Part shown: positions 10,045-19,858 of the stretch, in pieces
How the letters are laid out: each line of letters starts with the position of its first letter
Numbering within the stretch: position 1 is the first letter of the stretch
Assembly: GCF_900107165.1 (NCBI RefSeq)
Contig: NZ_FNOY01000007.1
Location: 1-64,000 of the forward strand
From: Nitrosomonas halophila
GTDB taxonomy: Bacteria; Pseudomonadota; Gammaproteobacteria; Burkholderiales; Nitrosomonadaceae
DNA length: 64,000 nt
Direction: 5' to 3'
Notes under the pieces: model-generated
Databases searched by the model: none
What the model saw: only the letters and a program-made list of their open reading frames with translations
What the model was told of the DNA's origin: nothing
Position numbers and translations under genes: made by a program

Positions 10045-11169
10045 ATGCAGGCTAGAAACATGATCACTCTGAACGCAGAAAAATTATGGTATTACCTGAC
10101 TCGCTATATCGATAATTTTCTGCTGGCGGGCATATTCTTACTAATGATCACAGGCATAGTCGTTCTGTTTAGCGCAACCGGCGGCAACACTGCTCGTGTG
10201 ATAAGCCAGCTGCTCAACATGGCCATCGCGCTTGTGATCATGTGGAGCATTGCGAACATCCCTCTGCAGAAAATTATGCGCCTTGCCTTGCCCCTGTACA
10301 TATTAGGTATCGTGCTCTTGATTGCCGTGGCATTATTTGGCGAGATTCACAATGGTGCGCGCCGCTGGCTGAATCTAGGGCTTACTCGTATTCAACCTTC
10401 AGAATTATTGAAAATCGCCGTCCCACTGATGATGGCATGGTATTTTGACAAGGCTAATCTCACCTTGCGGTTGCGCGATTATCTCGGTGCAGCTTTGATT
10501 TTATTGTTGCCGGTACTGTTGATCGCACGCCAACCCGATCTTGGCACGGCTTTGATGATCTCAGCCAGTGGATTTTATGTATTATTCTTGGCTGGATTAT
10601 CATGGCGCATCATAATCAGCCTGACGATCGCAGCGGCGATCAGTCTGCCTCTTTTCTGGAGCTTCGGCATGCACGATTACCAACGCAAGCGCGTCATGAC
10701 CATGCTCGATCCCTCGCAAGATGCACTGGGCGCAGGTTACCATACCATCCAGTCCAACATTGCCATCGGCTCCGGTGGGATCTCGGGCAAGGGGTGGCAG
10801 AAAGGCACGCAGTCTCAGCTCGATTTTCTGCCCGAACCCAGCACTGATTTCATTTTCTCGGTATTTTCAGAGGAATTTGGGCTGATTGGTAACGGTTTGT
10901 TACTGTTGCTTTACATAATAGTGATCGGACGCTGCCTAGTCATCACGGCCAAAGCCCCGACGCGGTTCACACGCCTGGTTGCCGGCTCGATCACATTGAC
11001 TTTCTTTACTTATGTATTTGTCAATATTGGCATGGTCAGCGGCATTCTGCCTGTAGTTGGCGTTCCTCTTCCGCTCATCAGTTATGGGGGAACCTCAATG
11101 GTGACCATCCTGCTGGGTTTTGGTATTTTGATGAGCATTCACACGCACCCCAAACTGGTTAAAACTTGA
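10045..11169 (+). CDS. rodA: Peptidoglycan glycosyltransferase RodA
   Basis: RodA is a SEDS-family lipid II polymerase of the elongasome. The 374-residue protein is almost wholly hydrophobic with about ten membrane segments. It has the SEDS hallmarks GARRWLNLG, RKRVMTMLDPSQD, a loop with FLPEPSTDFIFSVFSEEFG, and the C-terminal VPLPLISYGGTSM. An alternative ATG at 10060 (MITLNAEKL) is equally plausible, since neither start has a strong ribosome site. It sits between mrdA and rlpA, its usual partners. Confidence 0.96.
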   Translation: MQARNMITLNAEKLWYYLTRYIDNFLLAGIFLLMITGIVVLFSATGGNTARVISQLLNMAIALVIMWSIANIPLQKIMRLALPLYILGIVLLIAVALFGEIHNGARRWLNLGLTRIQPSELLKIAVPLMMAWYFDKANLTLRLRDYLGAALILLLPVLLIARQPDLGTALMISASGFYVLFLAGLSWRIIISLTIAAAISLPLFWSFGMHDYQRKRVMTMLDPSQDALGAGYHTIQSNIAIGSGGISGKGWQKGTQSQLDFLPEPSTDFIFSVFSEEFGLIGNGLLLLLYIIVIGRCLVITAKAPTRFTRLVAGSITLTFFTYVFVNIGMVSGILPVVGVPLPLISYGGTSMVTILLGFGILMSIHTHPKLVKT

Positions 11170-11181
11170 CGCAGCGCAAAT

Positions 11182-12108
11182 ATGACGAATCAACCTGATC
11201 TTTCTCGCCGCAACATGATGCCACTGATCCCCTTTCTGGTGATCGCTACGCTATATCTGACCAGTTGCAACAGTCTGTCTCCATCCAAACAATCAGCAAA
11301 CCGCATTGATAAACAATATTCTTCACATGCAATCAAAGGGGGCGGCTATTATCTCGATGATGGTCCCGGGCACAACCCGCCCGCCAATCTGGATGCCATT
11401 TCCGATGCCGTGCCCCGCAAGGAAGCATTGAGAACCGCCAACATGCGTCCATATGTCGCCCTGGGCAAAACTTACACCCCGATGACCCGACTCGAGCCCT
11501 ACAAAGAACGAGGGCATGCATCCTGGTACGGCAGGCGTTATCACGGCAAAAAGACAGCTTCGGGCGAGATTTACGACATGTACGCCATGACTGCCGCCCA
11601 CCCCACCTTGCCGATACCAAGCTATGCCCGGGTCACGCATCTGCAAAACGGCAAATCTGTGATCGTTCGCATCAATGATAGAGGGCCCTTTCTATCCAAC
11701 CGCTTAATCGATCTATCCTATGTTGCTGCCTATAAACTGAATATCCTTGCCAATGGCAGCGCATGGGTTGAAGTTGAAAGCATCGTTCCTGGACAAGCAA
11801 GCGCGCACCTTGATCAGAACCAGACCCCGTCCGCCATGGCACTCAAATCCAGCAGCCAGGCAAGCGAGCTCTATTATTTACAACTCGCCGCATTCGGCTC
11901 CGCCCGCAGCGCACATAATTATCTTGCACAATTGCGCTCGGATCTGCCGGCAATGAGTCAACAGGCTCGTATCGACGAAACCAGTGGTTTATATAAAATT
12001 CTGGTCGGACCTTTTGAAAACCGGCATTCTGCCGGGCAGGCAGCGGATATCATTACAGAATCAATCTCGATAAAACCCATGCTGGTCCAACATACAGCTG
12101 TGGATTGA
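11182..12108 (+). CDS. rlpA: RlpA-family septal ring lipoprotein with SPOR domain
   Basis: RlpA proteins are outer-membrane lipoproteins that bind, and in some species cleave, denuded glycan strands at the division site. The 308-residue product has a signal sequence ending in a lipobox (LTSC, Cys about residue 29). Next comes a double-psi beta-barrel domain (GHASWYGRRYHGKKTASGE to VRINDRGPF, about 112-170). A C-terminal SPOR domain (about 232-306, LYYLQLAAFGSARSAHNYL) would bind peptidoglycan. It starts 12 nt after rodA and closes the operon. Whether this protein has lytic activity cannot be read from the sequence. Confidence 0.93.
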   Translation: MTNQPDLSRRNMMPLIPFLVIATLYLTSCNSLSPSKQSANRIDKQYSSHAIKGGGYYLDDGPGHNPPANLDAISDAVPRKEALRTANMRPYVALGKTYTPMTRLEPYKERGHASWYGRRYHGKKTASGEIYDMYAMTAAHPTLPIPSYARVTHLQNGKSVIVRINDRGPFLSNRLIDLSYVAAYKLNILANGSAWVEVESIVPGQASAHLDQNQTPSAMALKSSSQASELYYLQLAAFGSARSAHNYLAQLRSDLPAMSQQARIDETSGLYKILVGPFENRHSAGQAADIITESISIKPMLVQHTAVD

Positions 12109-12257
12109 GCGCGACCAGGCCGGGGAATCGCTCGCGGGCAGTGCCCACTCCCAAGGAAACGTGGATTCCCCTTGATTCTCACAAGATCAGTAGAACTGCA
12201 CAAACCCATCAGCCTACGAACCAGCCAGCCGTTACTTATCATTCCCGCAGCCCTTGG

Positions 12258-12424
12258 CTAGGAGGCTGTCCGAGAATAGCAATCGTAGCGAGGACGAAGC
12301 TGGCTGAGCGGGATTTTTCGATCATTTGAGGCGAATAGTGGTTCTATTCAACGAAAAGGATCGGAAAATCCAGCCTGGCAGGTTCGTCCGCAGTAGATCA
12401 GTCTGTTCTCGGACAGCCTCCTAG
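12258..12424 (+). mobile_element. 159-bp palindromic MITE-like element, copy A
   Basis: The element (12262-12420) begins GAGGCTGTCC and ends GGACAGCCTC, perfect 10-bp terminal inverted repeats. It is flanked on both sides by CTAG (12258-12261 and 12421-12424), a target duplication of the YTAR type known from IS5-group insertion sequences. Both arms continue as an imperfect palindrome of about 60 nt, meeting at a small central hairpin (GAATAG, TGGTT, CTATTC). No transposase is encoded, so it would move only with help in trans. Two further copies lie at 39324-39720 and 40822-40988. Confidence 0.88.
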
Positions 12425-12618
12425 TATCAGAAAAAATGCCAACATTTTGAACTGGTATGCATTTTCTTGCACAATGTCACTCTGCGCAGCCTTGCTGATT
12501 AACACTCTTATCGGCAAAGCCGATCATTCCGAATGCATCGGGCCTGCGCAAAAACTTTCCTCTTCCCGGTAAAATTGCAATATTAATATGCAATGCTGGC
12601 CTGTTTCTGGTTCCGAAA

Positions 12619-12649
12619 TTGACTATATTTCGTTTAGCCGTTATATGAT
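12619..12649 (+). promoter_or_regulatory. Candidate sigma-70 promoter for yggX
   Basis: TTGACT (12619-12624) is followed after 17 nt by TATATG (12642-12647), overlapping a TATGAT (12644-12649). The pair lies 30-60 nt ahead of the yggX start codon. Confidence 0.5.
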
Positions 12650-12679
12650 AGAAGGCCTTTAATACACAATGGGAAAAAT

Positions 12680-12952
12680 ATGATTAGAAAAGTACAATGC
12701 ATCAAACTTGGACGTGAAGCGGAAGGGCTTGATTTCCCTGTTTATCCTGGAGAACTGGGGCAGAAGATATATCACAATATTTCGAAACAAGCTTGGGGGG
12801 AGTGGCTTAAACATCAAACCATGCTGGTCAACGAAATGCGGCTTAATTTGGCGGATATCAAAGCACGCAAATACCTTGCCAGCCAAATGGAGGCCTATTT
12901 CTTCGGTGATGGCGCGGATCAACCGGCTGGTTACATCCCGCCGGAGCAATAA
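12680..12952 (+). CDS. yggX: Probable Fe(2+)-trafficking / oxidative damage protection protein
   Basis: This 90-residue protein is a clear YggX family member. It shares the order Cys7, [30 protein letters not shown] and a C-terminal GYIPPEQ. In enterobacteria YggX protects iron-sulfur enzymes from oxidative damage and is thought to handle labile iron. That role is attractive in a cell loaded with haem and iron proteins for ammonia oxidation, but it is inference here. It lies 57 nt before ppk on the same strand and has a candidate promoter of its own. Confidence 0.95.
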   Translation: MIRKVQCIKLGREAEGLDFPVYPGELGQKIYHNISKQAWGEWLKHQTMLVNEMRLNLADIKARKYLASQMEAYFFGDGADQPAGYIPPEQ

Positions 12953-13009
12953 AATTGCATCACAACCAATCAGCTTCTGTATACGTTATAACAATAACAG
13001 TCCTATCCC

Positions 13010-15136
13010 ATGGCAGATAACGAATCCAGCCTTATTGCGACGAACAAGTCTGACATTCCCATTTCCAAGCAATTCCTTAATCGCGAACTCAGCCAGATCG
13101 AGTTTAATCGCCGAGTATTGGCACAGGCCGAGAATGAACAAGTTCCCTTGCTGGAACGTCTCCGTTTTATCTGTATTGTCAGTAATAATTTCGATGAATT
13201 TTTCGAGGTCCGTGTTGCTGGCCTGAAAGAGCAGATTAAATTGGACTCTCCCGGATTTGGACCCGATGGCATGGCGCCAAGCCAAGCTTTCAATCTGGTC
13301 TCGGAACGAGCCCATCAGGTGGTTGCGCGTCAATACCATCTTTTTAACAACAGCATTTTACCGGCACTGGCAAAACAAGGTATTCAATTTCTGCGCCGCA
13401 ACACCTGGAACGATGCGCAACGCGAATGGATCAAGAGTTTCTTTTTTCGGGAGCTGATGCCCATGCTCACGCCGATCGGTCTGGATCCTTCACACCCTTT
13501 TCCGCGTGTACTGAATAAAAGTCTGAACTTTGCAGTGGAGCTGGAAGGTAAAGATGCATTTGGCCGCAACTCGGGTATTGCCATCGTCCAGGCGCCACGC
13601 ATCTTGCCGCGAGTCATACGACTGCCCCAAGAAGTTAGCAAAGATCCCTATGGTTTTGTATTTCTATCATCCATTATTCATGCACATGTAGGAGAACTGT
13701 TCACGGGGATGCATGTTGTCGGTTGCTACCAGTTCCGCGTCACCCGGAACAGTAATTTATTCGTCGACGAAGAAGAAATCAAGAATCTTCGTATTGCTTT
13801 ACAGGGCGAATTGCCCCAACGCCATTTGGGAGATGCGGTCAGGCTCGAGGTTGCCGATAACTGCTCGCAACATATGGCCGAATTCCTGTTGGAGCAGTTT
13901 TCCTTAAAAGATGTCGATCTGTTTCAGGTGAATGGCCCGGTCAATTTAGTGCGGCTCATACAAGTCTCTGATCTAATCGATCGCCCCGAACTCAAATTTC
14001 CCAAGTTCATTCCTGGCTTGCCATTTCTGTCGCAGAAAAAGAAGGCCAATAATATTTTTCAGGTCATCCGCAAGGGAGATATTTTACTGCACCACCCCTA
14101 TCAATCATTCCAGCCGGTCATCGAATTCATTCAGCAGGCTTCAATCGATCCGGATGTCGTGGCCGTCAAACAGACCGTTTACCGGGCAGGGTCGGATTCG
14201 ACTTTGATGGAGGCGCTCATAGCGGCAGCCAGCATGGGCAAAGAAGTGACGGTAGTGGTGGAACTGTTGGCCCGTTTTGATGAGGAAGCCAACATCAACT
14301 GGGCAGGCCGGCTTGAAGAAGTGGGTGCACATGTCGTCTATGGCATCGTTGGACATAAAACACACTGCAAAATGGCCATAGTAGTCCGACGAGAAGCTGG
14401 CCAACTCAAACGCTACGCACATCTTGGCACAGGAAATTATCATCCCGGCACGGCACGCCTTTATACCGATTTTGGCTTACTGACCTGTCATGAGGAAATT
14501 TGTGCTGATGTCAATGAAGTCTTTCTACAGCTGACTGGTCTTGGCAAAGCGAGCAAGTTGAAACATCTCTGGCAATCGCCATTCAGCCTTCACAACCAGA
14601 TTCTCAATAGCATCCAGCAGGAAATCGAGCATGCGAACAAAGGCAAGCCGGCTGCAATCATCTCCAAGATGAATGCCTTGCTGGAGCCGGTGGTGATTCA
14701 GGCACTGTACGCAGCTTCCAGGGCGGGCGTCAAGATCAATCTGATTGTGCGTGGCGCCTGCGCCCTCCGTCCCGGTGTGCCAGGCCTGTCGGAAAATATT
14801 CGGGTACGTTCCATCATCGGCCGCTTCCTCGAACATTCCCGTATTTTTTATTTTCACAATAACAATCACCCTAACGTCTATCTCGCCAGTGCCGATTGGA
14901 TGGATCGTAATTTTTTCCGGCGCGTTGAAGTCTGCTTTCCCGTTCTTGACTCCCGACTTAAGAAGCGCATAATCACAGAAGGACTCAAGCCTTATCTGCG
15001 GGACAACATACAGGCATGGGAAATGAACAGTGAAGGCGACTATAAACATAAGTCAGCCCGACGCAGCAGAAGATATTGCGCCCAGGAGGATCTGCTTGCA
15101 AAACTCGCAGCTGTCAAACAAGACTCGATCGAATGA
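13010..15136 (+). CDS. ppk: Polyphosphate kinase 1
   Basis: PPK1 reversibly builds inorganic polyphosphate from the terminal phosphate of ATP. The 708-residue protein has the family start (LNRELSQIEFNRRVL) and helical N and H domains. Its two C-terminal phospholipase-D-like domains contain KTHCKMAIVVRR, whose His is the expected phospho-acceptor, and HLGTGNYHPGTARLYTDFG. Length is typical. Only 4 nt separate its stop from the start of the CYTH-CHAD gene, so the two are very likely co-transcribed. Confidence 0.97.
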   Translation: MADNESSLIATNKSDIPISKQFLNRELSQIEFNRRVLAQAENEQVPLLERLRFICIVSNNFDEFFEVRVAGLKEQIKLDSPGFGPDGMAPSQAFNLVSERAHQVVARQYHLFNNSILPALAKQGIQFLRRNTWNDAQREWIKSFFFRELMPMLTPIGLDPSHPFPRVLNKSLNFAVELEGKDAFGRNSGIAIVQAPRILPRVIRLPQEVSKDPYGFVFLSSIIHAHVGELFTGMHVVGCYQFRVTRNSNLFVDEEEIKNLRIALQGELPQRHLGDAVRLEVADNCSQHMAEFLLEQFSLKDVDLFQVNGPVNLVRLIQVSDLIDRPELKFPKFIPGLPFLSQKKKANNIFQVIRKGDILLHHPYQSFQPVIEFIQQASIDPDVVAVKQTVYRAGSDSTLMEALIAAASMGKEVTVVVELLARFDEEANINWAGRLEEVGAHVVYGIVGHKTHCKMAIVVRREAGQLKRYAHLGTGNYHPGTARLYTDFGLLTCHEEICADVNEVFLQLTGLGKASKLKHLWQSPFSLHNQILNSIQQEIEHANKGKPAAIISKMNALLEPVVIQALYAASRAGVKINLIVRGACALRPGVPGLSENIRVRSIIGRFLEHSRIFYFHNNNHPNVYLASADWMDRNFFRRVEVCFPVLDSRLKKRIITEGLKPYLRDNIQAWEMNSEGDYKHKSARRSRRYCAQEDLLAKLAAVKQDSIE

Positions 15137-15140
15137 ACTG

Positions 15141-16721
15141 ATGCCAATAGAAATCGAACTCAAGCTGGCACTACCCGCCCCCTGTTGCGCCAAGCCGGCG
15201 CAGGAAATGGCATGGCTGGAGCCACTGAATATCTCGGCAGCCATCACCCAAAAGCTGTATAGCATCTATTACGATACGCCCGATCTGAAACTCAAGCAAA
15301 TGGGTTGCTCATTAAGGTTACGACGTATTGGCAAGGACTGGGTACAGACGATCAAGGCGGGCGGCAGTATTGTTGCAGGCCTGCATCAGCATGATGAATG
15401 GGAGACGCCATTAGCCGCTGCATATCCCGATTTCAGCGCAATTCAGCACCGCGGAATCAAACAACTCTTCAAAAATCCTCAATTTCGGGCAGCACTGCAG
15501 CCTGTATTCACCACTAAATTTACCCGCCATTTGCAACACTTGCACCTGGAGAATGGGAGTGAAATCGAGATTTGCCTCGATCATGGCAGAATCATCACCG
15601 GTACCGGTAACAGGCAAATGCCAATTTGCGAGATCGAGCTTGAACTCAAATCAGGGGAACCGATCAAGCTGCTGCAATTGGCACGCAGCATAGTCGATCG
15701 CGCCCCCTTTCCACTTAGGCTGGAGAATGCCAGCAAGGCCGAACGTGGCTACATCCTTTTTTCCCGGCAGCACCCCTCTCCGTTCAAAGCCATCAAGACC
15801 GAGATCAAACCAGAAATGCGCCTGCACCAGGCACTCAGAATGATCATGCATAACTGCCTCATTCAGGTTGGCAGAAATGAAAATGATATGCTCATGGCCA
15901 ACGGCGATATTGAATACCTGCATCAAATGCGTGTCGCCTTACGGCGATTTCGCTCGGCCTTAAATACCTTCTCCGAAACCGCTCCAGGCGATGAAGTGAC
16001 TGCTATCGGGAAAGAGTTGAAGTGGCTCTTTCGACAACTGAATCCAGCCCGGGACTGGGACATACTGGTAACCGAAACTCTTCCAGACATCATCTCCCAC
16101 TTCCCCAAACAGACAGGACTTCCGTTAATCCGCGAGCATTGCCAGAAACTGCGTCAGCAATACAATGCAGCCGCACGCAAGCGTGTCAGTTCCAGGCGCT
16201 ATACCAGATTGATGCTGGATATATTGATTTGGCTGAATAAGATTGACCAGAATGAATCGCTGGCCTCATTCGTTGGGCGTGATCAAGCGTCACCGCCAGG
16301 TGACATCAAAACATTCGCCACAACCAGCATGGCTGCAATGCATCAGGCAATCATGCAAACGGGTGAAAAGTTAAAAGGGCTGGATGCTCCGGCTCTGCAC
16401 GCCTTGCGGATAGACATTAAGAAACAGCGCTATATCGCTGATTTTTTTCAGGCACTCTATCCCCAGGCATCCTGTAAACGTTATATCGCTCTACTTGCAG
16501 CACTGCAAGACGATCTTGGCGCGATCAATGACTATGCCGGCACCCAGAAATTTCTGGATGAACTGGACATCAAAAAAAACCAACGCGAGGAGCAATATGA
16601 AGCCATCGGCATTATTCGCGGATGGAGTATAAGCTGCATGCTTGAAAAGAAGAAAGCACTTGATCAATCCTGGGATGCATTCAGAAAAGCCAAACTTTTC
16701 TGGGGGAGGACAGTTAATTGA
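15141..16721 (+). CDS. CYTH and CHAD domain protein, likely triphosphatase / polyphosphate-binding
   Basis: The protein starts at the ATG at 15141 (527 residues); the frame is open further upstream inside ppk but that part is not protein-like. The N-terminal CYTH domain (about 1-200) opens with the diagnostic ExExK motif (EIELK) and resembles YgiF-type inorganic triphosphatases, which hydrolyse tripolyphosphate with a divalent metal. The C-terminal CHAD domain (about 225-520) is helical, rich in basic residues and conserved histidines (LHQMRVALRRFRSAL; LHALRIDIKKQRYIADF). CHAD domains bind polyphosphate. Placement directly after ppk fits a role in polyphosphate turnover or anchoring. The exact substrate is inferred. 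Confidence 0.9.
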   Translation: MPIEIELKLALPAPCCAKPAQEMAWLEPLNISAAITQKLYSIYYDTPDLKLKQMGCSLRLRRIGKDWVQTIKAGGSIVAGLHQHDEWETPLAAAYPDFSAIQHRGIKQLFKNPQFRAALQPVFTTKFTRHLQHLHLENGSEIEICLDHGRIITGTGNRQMPICEIELELKSGEPIKLLQLARSIVDRAPFPLRLENASKAERGYILFSRQHPSPFKAIKTEIKPEMRLHQALRMIMHNCLIQVGRNENDMLMANGDIEYLHQMRVALRRFRSALNTFSETAPGDEVTAIGKELKWLFRQLNPARDWDILVTETLPDIISHFPKQTGLPLIREHCQKLRQQYNAAARKRVSSRRYTRLMLDILIWLNKIDQNESLASFVGRDQASPPGDIKTFATTSMAAMHQAIMQTGEKLKGLDAPALHALRIDIKKQRYIADFFQALYPQASCKRYIALLAALQDDLGAINDYAGTQKFLDELDIKKNQREEQYEAIGIIRGWSISCMLEKKKALDQSWDAFRKAKLFWGRTVN

Positions 16722-16793
16722 TCAAACGCCGCATTGATCCGATTGCGACCTCTGTTTATTCGGATCATGCAGCGTTATATCAGTAGAACAAGG

Positions 16794-17858
16794 TTATTTA
16801 ATGATGGCCTTTAATTCGCCACGCGCATAGCGGCCAGCCATTTCGTCCAGCATAATGGGCTTGATTTTGCTGGCCTGACCTGCGGAACCAAATGCTTCAA
16901 AGCGTGCTTTACAGATGTCCTTGGCGGCAGCGGTTGCATCCTTCAGGAATTTACGCGGATCAAATTCACTTTTGTTTTTGGCCAGATGGCGGCGTATCGC
17001 ACCAGTCATTGCCAAGCGAATATCGGTATCGATATTCACCTTGCGCACCCCATGCTTGATCCCTTCCTGAATTTCCTCCACCGGAACACCATAGGTTTCT
17101 TTCATTTCACCGCCATATTCACGGATGATCTCCAACCATTCTTGCGGAACAGAGCTGGAACCATGCATTACCAGATGGGTATTGGGAATGCGTTGATGGA
17201 TTTCCTTGACGCGCTCAATCGCGAGAATATCGCCTGTGGGTTTACGAGTAAATTTATAAGCACCATGGGAAGTCCCAATCGCAATCGCCAAGGCATCCAC
17301 TCCGGTTTTCTTGACGAAATCTGCAGCCTGCTCAGGATCAGTCAATAATTGATCATGCGTCAGTTGGCCCTCGGCACCATGGCCGTCCTCGGCTTCTCCC
17401 ATGCCGGATTCCAGCGATCCCAGGCAGCCTAATTCGCCCTCAACGGAAACACCCACGGCATGCGCCATCTGCACCACTTGAGACGTAACCTGTACATTGT
17501 ATTCATATGAGGAAGGCGTCTTGCCGTCTTCTTCCAGTGAGCCATCCATCATGACGCTGGAGAAACCACTGCGAATCGCATTGATACAGACAGCTGGAGA
17601 AGCACCATGGTCCTGATGCATGACGACGGGAATATGCGGATAAGCCTCAACTGCAGCGGCAATCAAGTGACGCAAAAACGCCTCGCCCGCATATTTACGT
17701 GCGCCAGCCGAGCCTTGCATGATGACTGGACTATTGCATTCATCAGCCGCTTGCATGATGGCATGAATTTGCTCAAGATTATTGACATTGAAAGCTGGAA
17801 GCCCATATCCATTTTCTGCTGCATGATCCAATAATTGGCGTAATGATACGAGTGCCAT
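16794..17858 (-). CDS. fba: Class II fructose-bisphosphate aldolase
   Basis: The enzyme condenses dihydroxyacetone phosphate with glyceraldehyde-3-phosphate, or with erythrose-4-phosphate to give sedoheptulose bisphosphate in the Calvin cycle. The 354-residue protein is of the CbbA/Fba class II type. It has MHQDHGASP with zinc-binding histidines, the metal-binding E/H block around [12 protein letters not shown] and the GSSSVPQEW phosphate-binding region. A good AAGGAG site precedes the ATG. It is last in tkt-gap-pgk-pyk-fba but is separated from pyk by 514 nt, so it may have its own promoter. Confidence 0.96.
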   Translation of the reverse strand: MALVSLRQLLDHAAENGYGLPAFNVNNLEQIHAIMQAADECNSPVIMQGSAGARKYAGEAFLRHLIAAAVEAYPHIPVVMHQDHGASPAVCINAIRSGFSSVMMDGSLEEDGKTPSSYEYNVQVTSQVVQMAHAVGVSVEGELGCLGSLESGMGEAEDGHGAEGQLTHDQLLTDPEQAADFVKKTGVDALAIAIGTSHGAYKFTRKPTGDILAIERVKEIHQRIPNTHLVMHGSSSVPQEWLEIIREYGGEMKETYGVPVEEIQEGIKHGVRKVNIDTDIRLAMTGAIRRHLAKNKSEFDPRKFLKDATAAAKDICKARFEAFGSAGQASKIKPIMLDEMAGRYARGELKAIIK

Positions 17859-18372
17859 TCAGGTCTCCTTTTATATAAATTTTGTATGATCTTTAAATAA
17901 AACTGGTATGCGCATGCGAGCATTCCGCGTAGCATCGGAAATCCCGCTAGCCTCATAAAAACCCAGAATAATGTGTAGACAGACAGCTATTACAGTAGAG
18001 TGACGACCGCCCCGCCATATAATTGCCCAATTTTACAAATTCAGTATCTATCGTCCTCGATTATACGTTGCCTTGCGATAGATGCATGCCAAGATTAGAT
18101 ACAACATCCAACCACCACCCCCGCTTTGTTGCCCGGCATCCAGCTGCCACTTCAGACATACTTTTTTCCTGCATTTCATCCGCACTCATCTTGTGGGGCA
18201 AAACAGAACAGTTGTCTCGACGAATAACGGCCCACTTCCTACTGGCAGGTGTAACAGGGCAGCATGTCCAACCTAAGGATCGTGGTCAACCATGCAAGAT
18301 TATAGCAACGATGCGGATGCTTTTGTGGGTTCCAAATTGCCGGCATTATGACTCTCTGTTGGCACAAGAAAT
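17859..18372. other. pyk-fba spacer, no gene supported
   Basis: In this 514-nt gap there is one open frame of 117 codons on the plus strand (18023-18376). It overlaps the end of pyk, has no recognisable domain and lacks a good ribosome site, so I do not call it. The part next to fba (17859-17905) is AT-rich and could contain the fba promoter. I see no strong terminator or riboswitch-like structure. Confidence 0.4.
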
Positions 18373-19833
18373 CTAAGCGGTCTCCTTGCCTGGCTGGGAA
18401 GAAAGCTTTTGATCCCCGACTCTCACGATTTTCAGGGTATTGGTTCCGCCCGCTTTCCCAACTGGTTCGCCGATCGTCATCACGATCAGGTCCCCTTCTC
18501 GTACGGCGCCGCGCTTGAGCAATTCTTGCTCGGCCATGTCAAGAATCAGTTCAGGATCACACAAACCCTGTCCAAATTCAATCGGGTATACGCCGCGAAA
18601 CAAGGTCATTTTACCAAGGGTATCTTCCTGCGGGCTCAGCGCAAAAATAGGCACCTTGGAACTTCTGCGAGACATAAATCGCGCTGTCACACCACTCTGA
18701 GTCAGCGCGGCAATTGCACGAATCTTCAGGCCGGCTGCAGTATACATGGTCGCGCGTGCAATCGCCTCTTCAATACTTTCCGGCAACGAATCGGGAGGAC
18801 GACGAAAATCCAGATTGACTGTATACTCCTTCTCAGCTTCCAGACAAACCCTCGCCATCGCTTCGACAGACTCGACTGGATACTGCCCTGCAGCCGACTC
18901 GGCCGACAGCATAACCGCGTCAGTGCCATCCAGAACAGCATTGGCGACATCCGAGACCTCTGCCCGGGTTGGAATCGGACTGAAAATCATCGATTCCATC
19001 ATTTGTGTTGCCGTCACGACCAGTTTATTGGTTGCTCGCGCTGACCGGATCATTCTTTTCTGCAATGCAGGGACGGCCGCATCCCCCACCTCTACAGCCA
19101 GATCACCACGCGCCACCATGATCGCATCTGAAGCATCGAGAATATCATCCAGTGCCAGGATCGCCTCGGAACGCTCAATCTTCGCCATCAGCAAACTATG
19201 CCCCTGGGCCTCCTGCATCAACGCTCTGGCCATTCGTATATCCTCACCGGAACGAGGAAAGGATACAGCAAGATAGTCGGCTTTAAGAACCGCAGCAGTC
19301 TTGATGTCCAGCAAATCCTTGGCAGTCAGGGCCGGTGCACTCAAACCACCACCTTTGCGATTGATGCCTTTGTTATTGGAAAGGATGCCGCCTTGTACCA
19401 CCTGGCAATGGATCTCGCTGCCGTTAACTTTGTTAACAGTGAGCACAATGCGCCCATCATCCAGCAACAAGGTTGCGCCAGCTTCCACATCATTGGGCAA
19501 CTCGCGGTAGTCAAGTCCGACTCTCTCCTGGTTGCCTAATTCGCACTCGGCATCGAGTATAAATTCGCTTCCGGTTTTGAGGCTTATTTTTCCCTGATCG
19601 AATTTCCCAATGCGGATTTTTGGCCCTTGCAAATCAGCCAGCACGCCTACAGTCCGGCCGACCGAGCGCGCCAGCGAGCGTATCTGTTCCACATAGGCGA
19701 TATGCTCTTCTCGAGTACCATGCGAGAAATTGATGCGAACAACGTCCACACCGGCTTCAATCATTCGCTCCAGGACTGCCGAGCTGCTGGATGCTGGCCC
19801 CAGCGTGGCCACAATTTTTGTTCTTCGCATCAT
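18373..19833 (-). CDS. pyk: Pyruvate kinase
   Basis: Pyruvate kinase transfers phosphate from phosphoenolpyruvate to ADP. The 486-residue protein begins MMRRTKIVATLGPAS. It contains VVRINFSHGT (substrate loop), LADLQGPKIRIG, the K+/Mg2+ catalytic region with MAKIERSEAI and MVARGDLAVE, and the C-terminal regulatory fold. Two consecutive ATG codons open the gene. It lies 25 nt downstream of pgk. In an obligate lithoautotroph it would mainly feed biosynthesis from Calvin-cycle products; ppsA at the right end of the window does the opposite conversion. Confidence 0.96.
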   Translation of the reverse strand: MMRRTKIVATLGPASSSSAVLERMIEAGVDVVRINFSHGTREEHIAYVEQIRSLARSVGRTVGVLADLQGPKIRIGKFDQGKISLKTGSEFILDAECELGNQERVGLDYRELPNDVEAGATLLLDDGRIVLTVNKVNGSEIHCQVVQGGILSNNKGINRKGGGLSAPALTAKDLLDIKTAAVLKADYLAVSFPRSGEDIRMARALMQEAQGHSLLMAKIERSEAILALDDILDASDAIMVARGDLAVEVGDAAVPALQKRMIRSARATNKLVVTATQMMESMIFSPIPTRAEVSDVANAVLDGTDAVMLSAESAAGQYPVESVEAMARVCLEAEKEYTVNLDFRRPPDSLPESIEEAIARATMYTAAGLKIRAIAALTQSGVTARFMSRRSSKVPIFALSPQEDTLGKMTLFRGVYPIEFGQGLCDPELILDMAEQELLKRGAVREGDLIVMTIGEPVGKAGGTNTLKIVRVGDQKLSSQPGKETA

Positions 19834-19858
19834 TCCCAGGAAATGATTTCTTCAGGTT

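Larger units (their letters stand above)
12109..12679. other. rlpA-yggX intergenic region with an inserted element
   Basis: This 571-nt gap begins with a possible end-of-operon structure: GGGGAATC (12122-12129) pairs with GATTCCCC (12164-12171) around a small GGGCAGTGCCC hairpin, but no T-run follows. It then contains a copy of the 159-bp palindromic element (12262-12420) and a candidate yggX promoter near 12619-12649. No gene is supported. Confidence 0.5.

Noticed and set aside
16728-16770. Possible terminator between the CYTH-CHAD gene and fba
   Set aside because: TGATCCGA pairs with TCGGATCA over only 8 bp around a 17-nt loop with no T-run; too weak to call.
18023-18376. 117-codon frame in the pyk-fba spacer
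   Set aside because: Cys/His/Arg-rich product with no domain, overlaps the pyk end and lacks a ribosome site.
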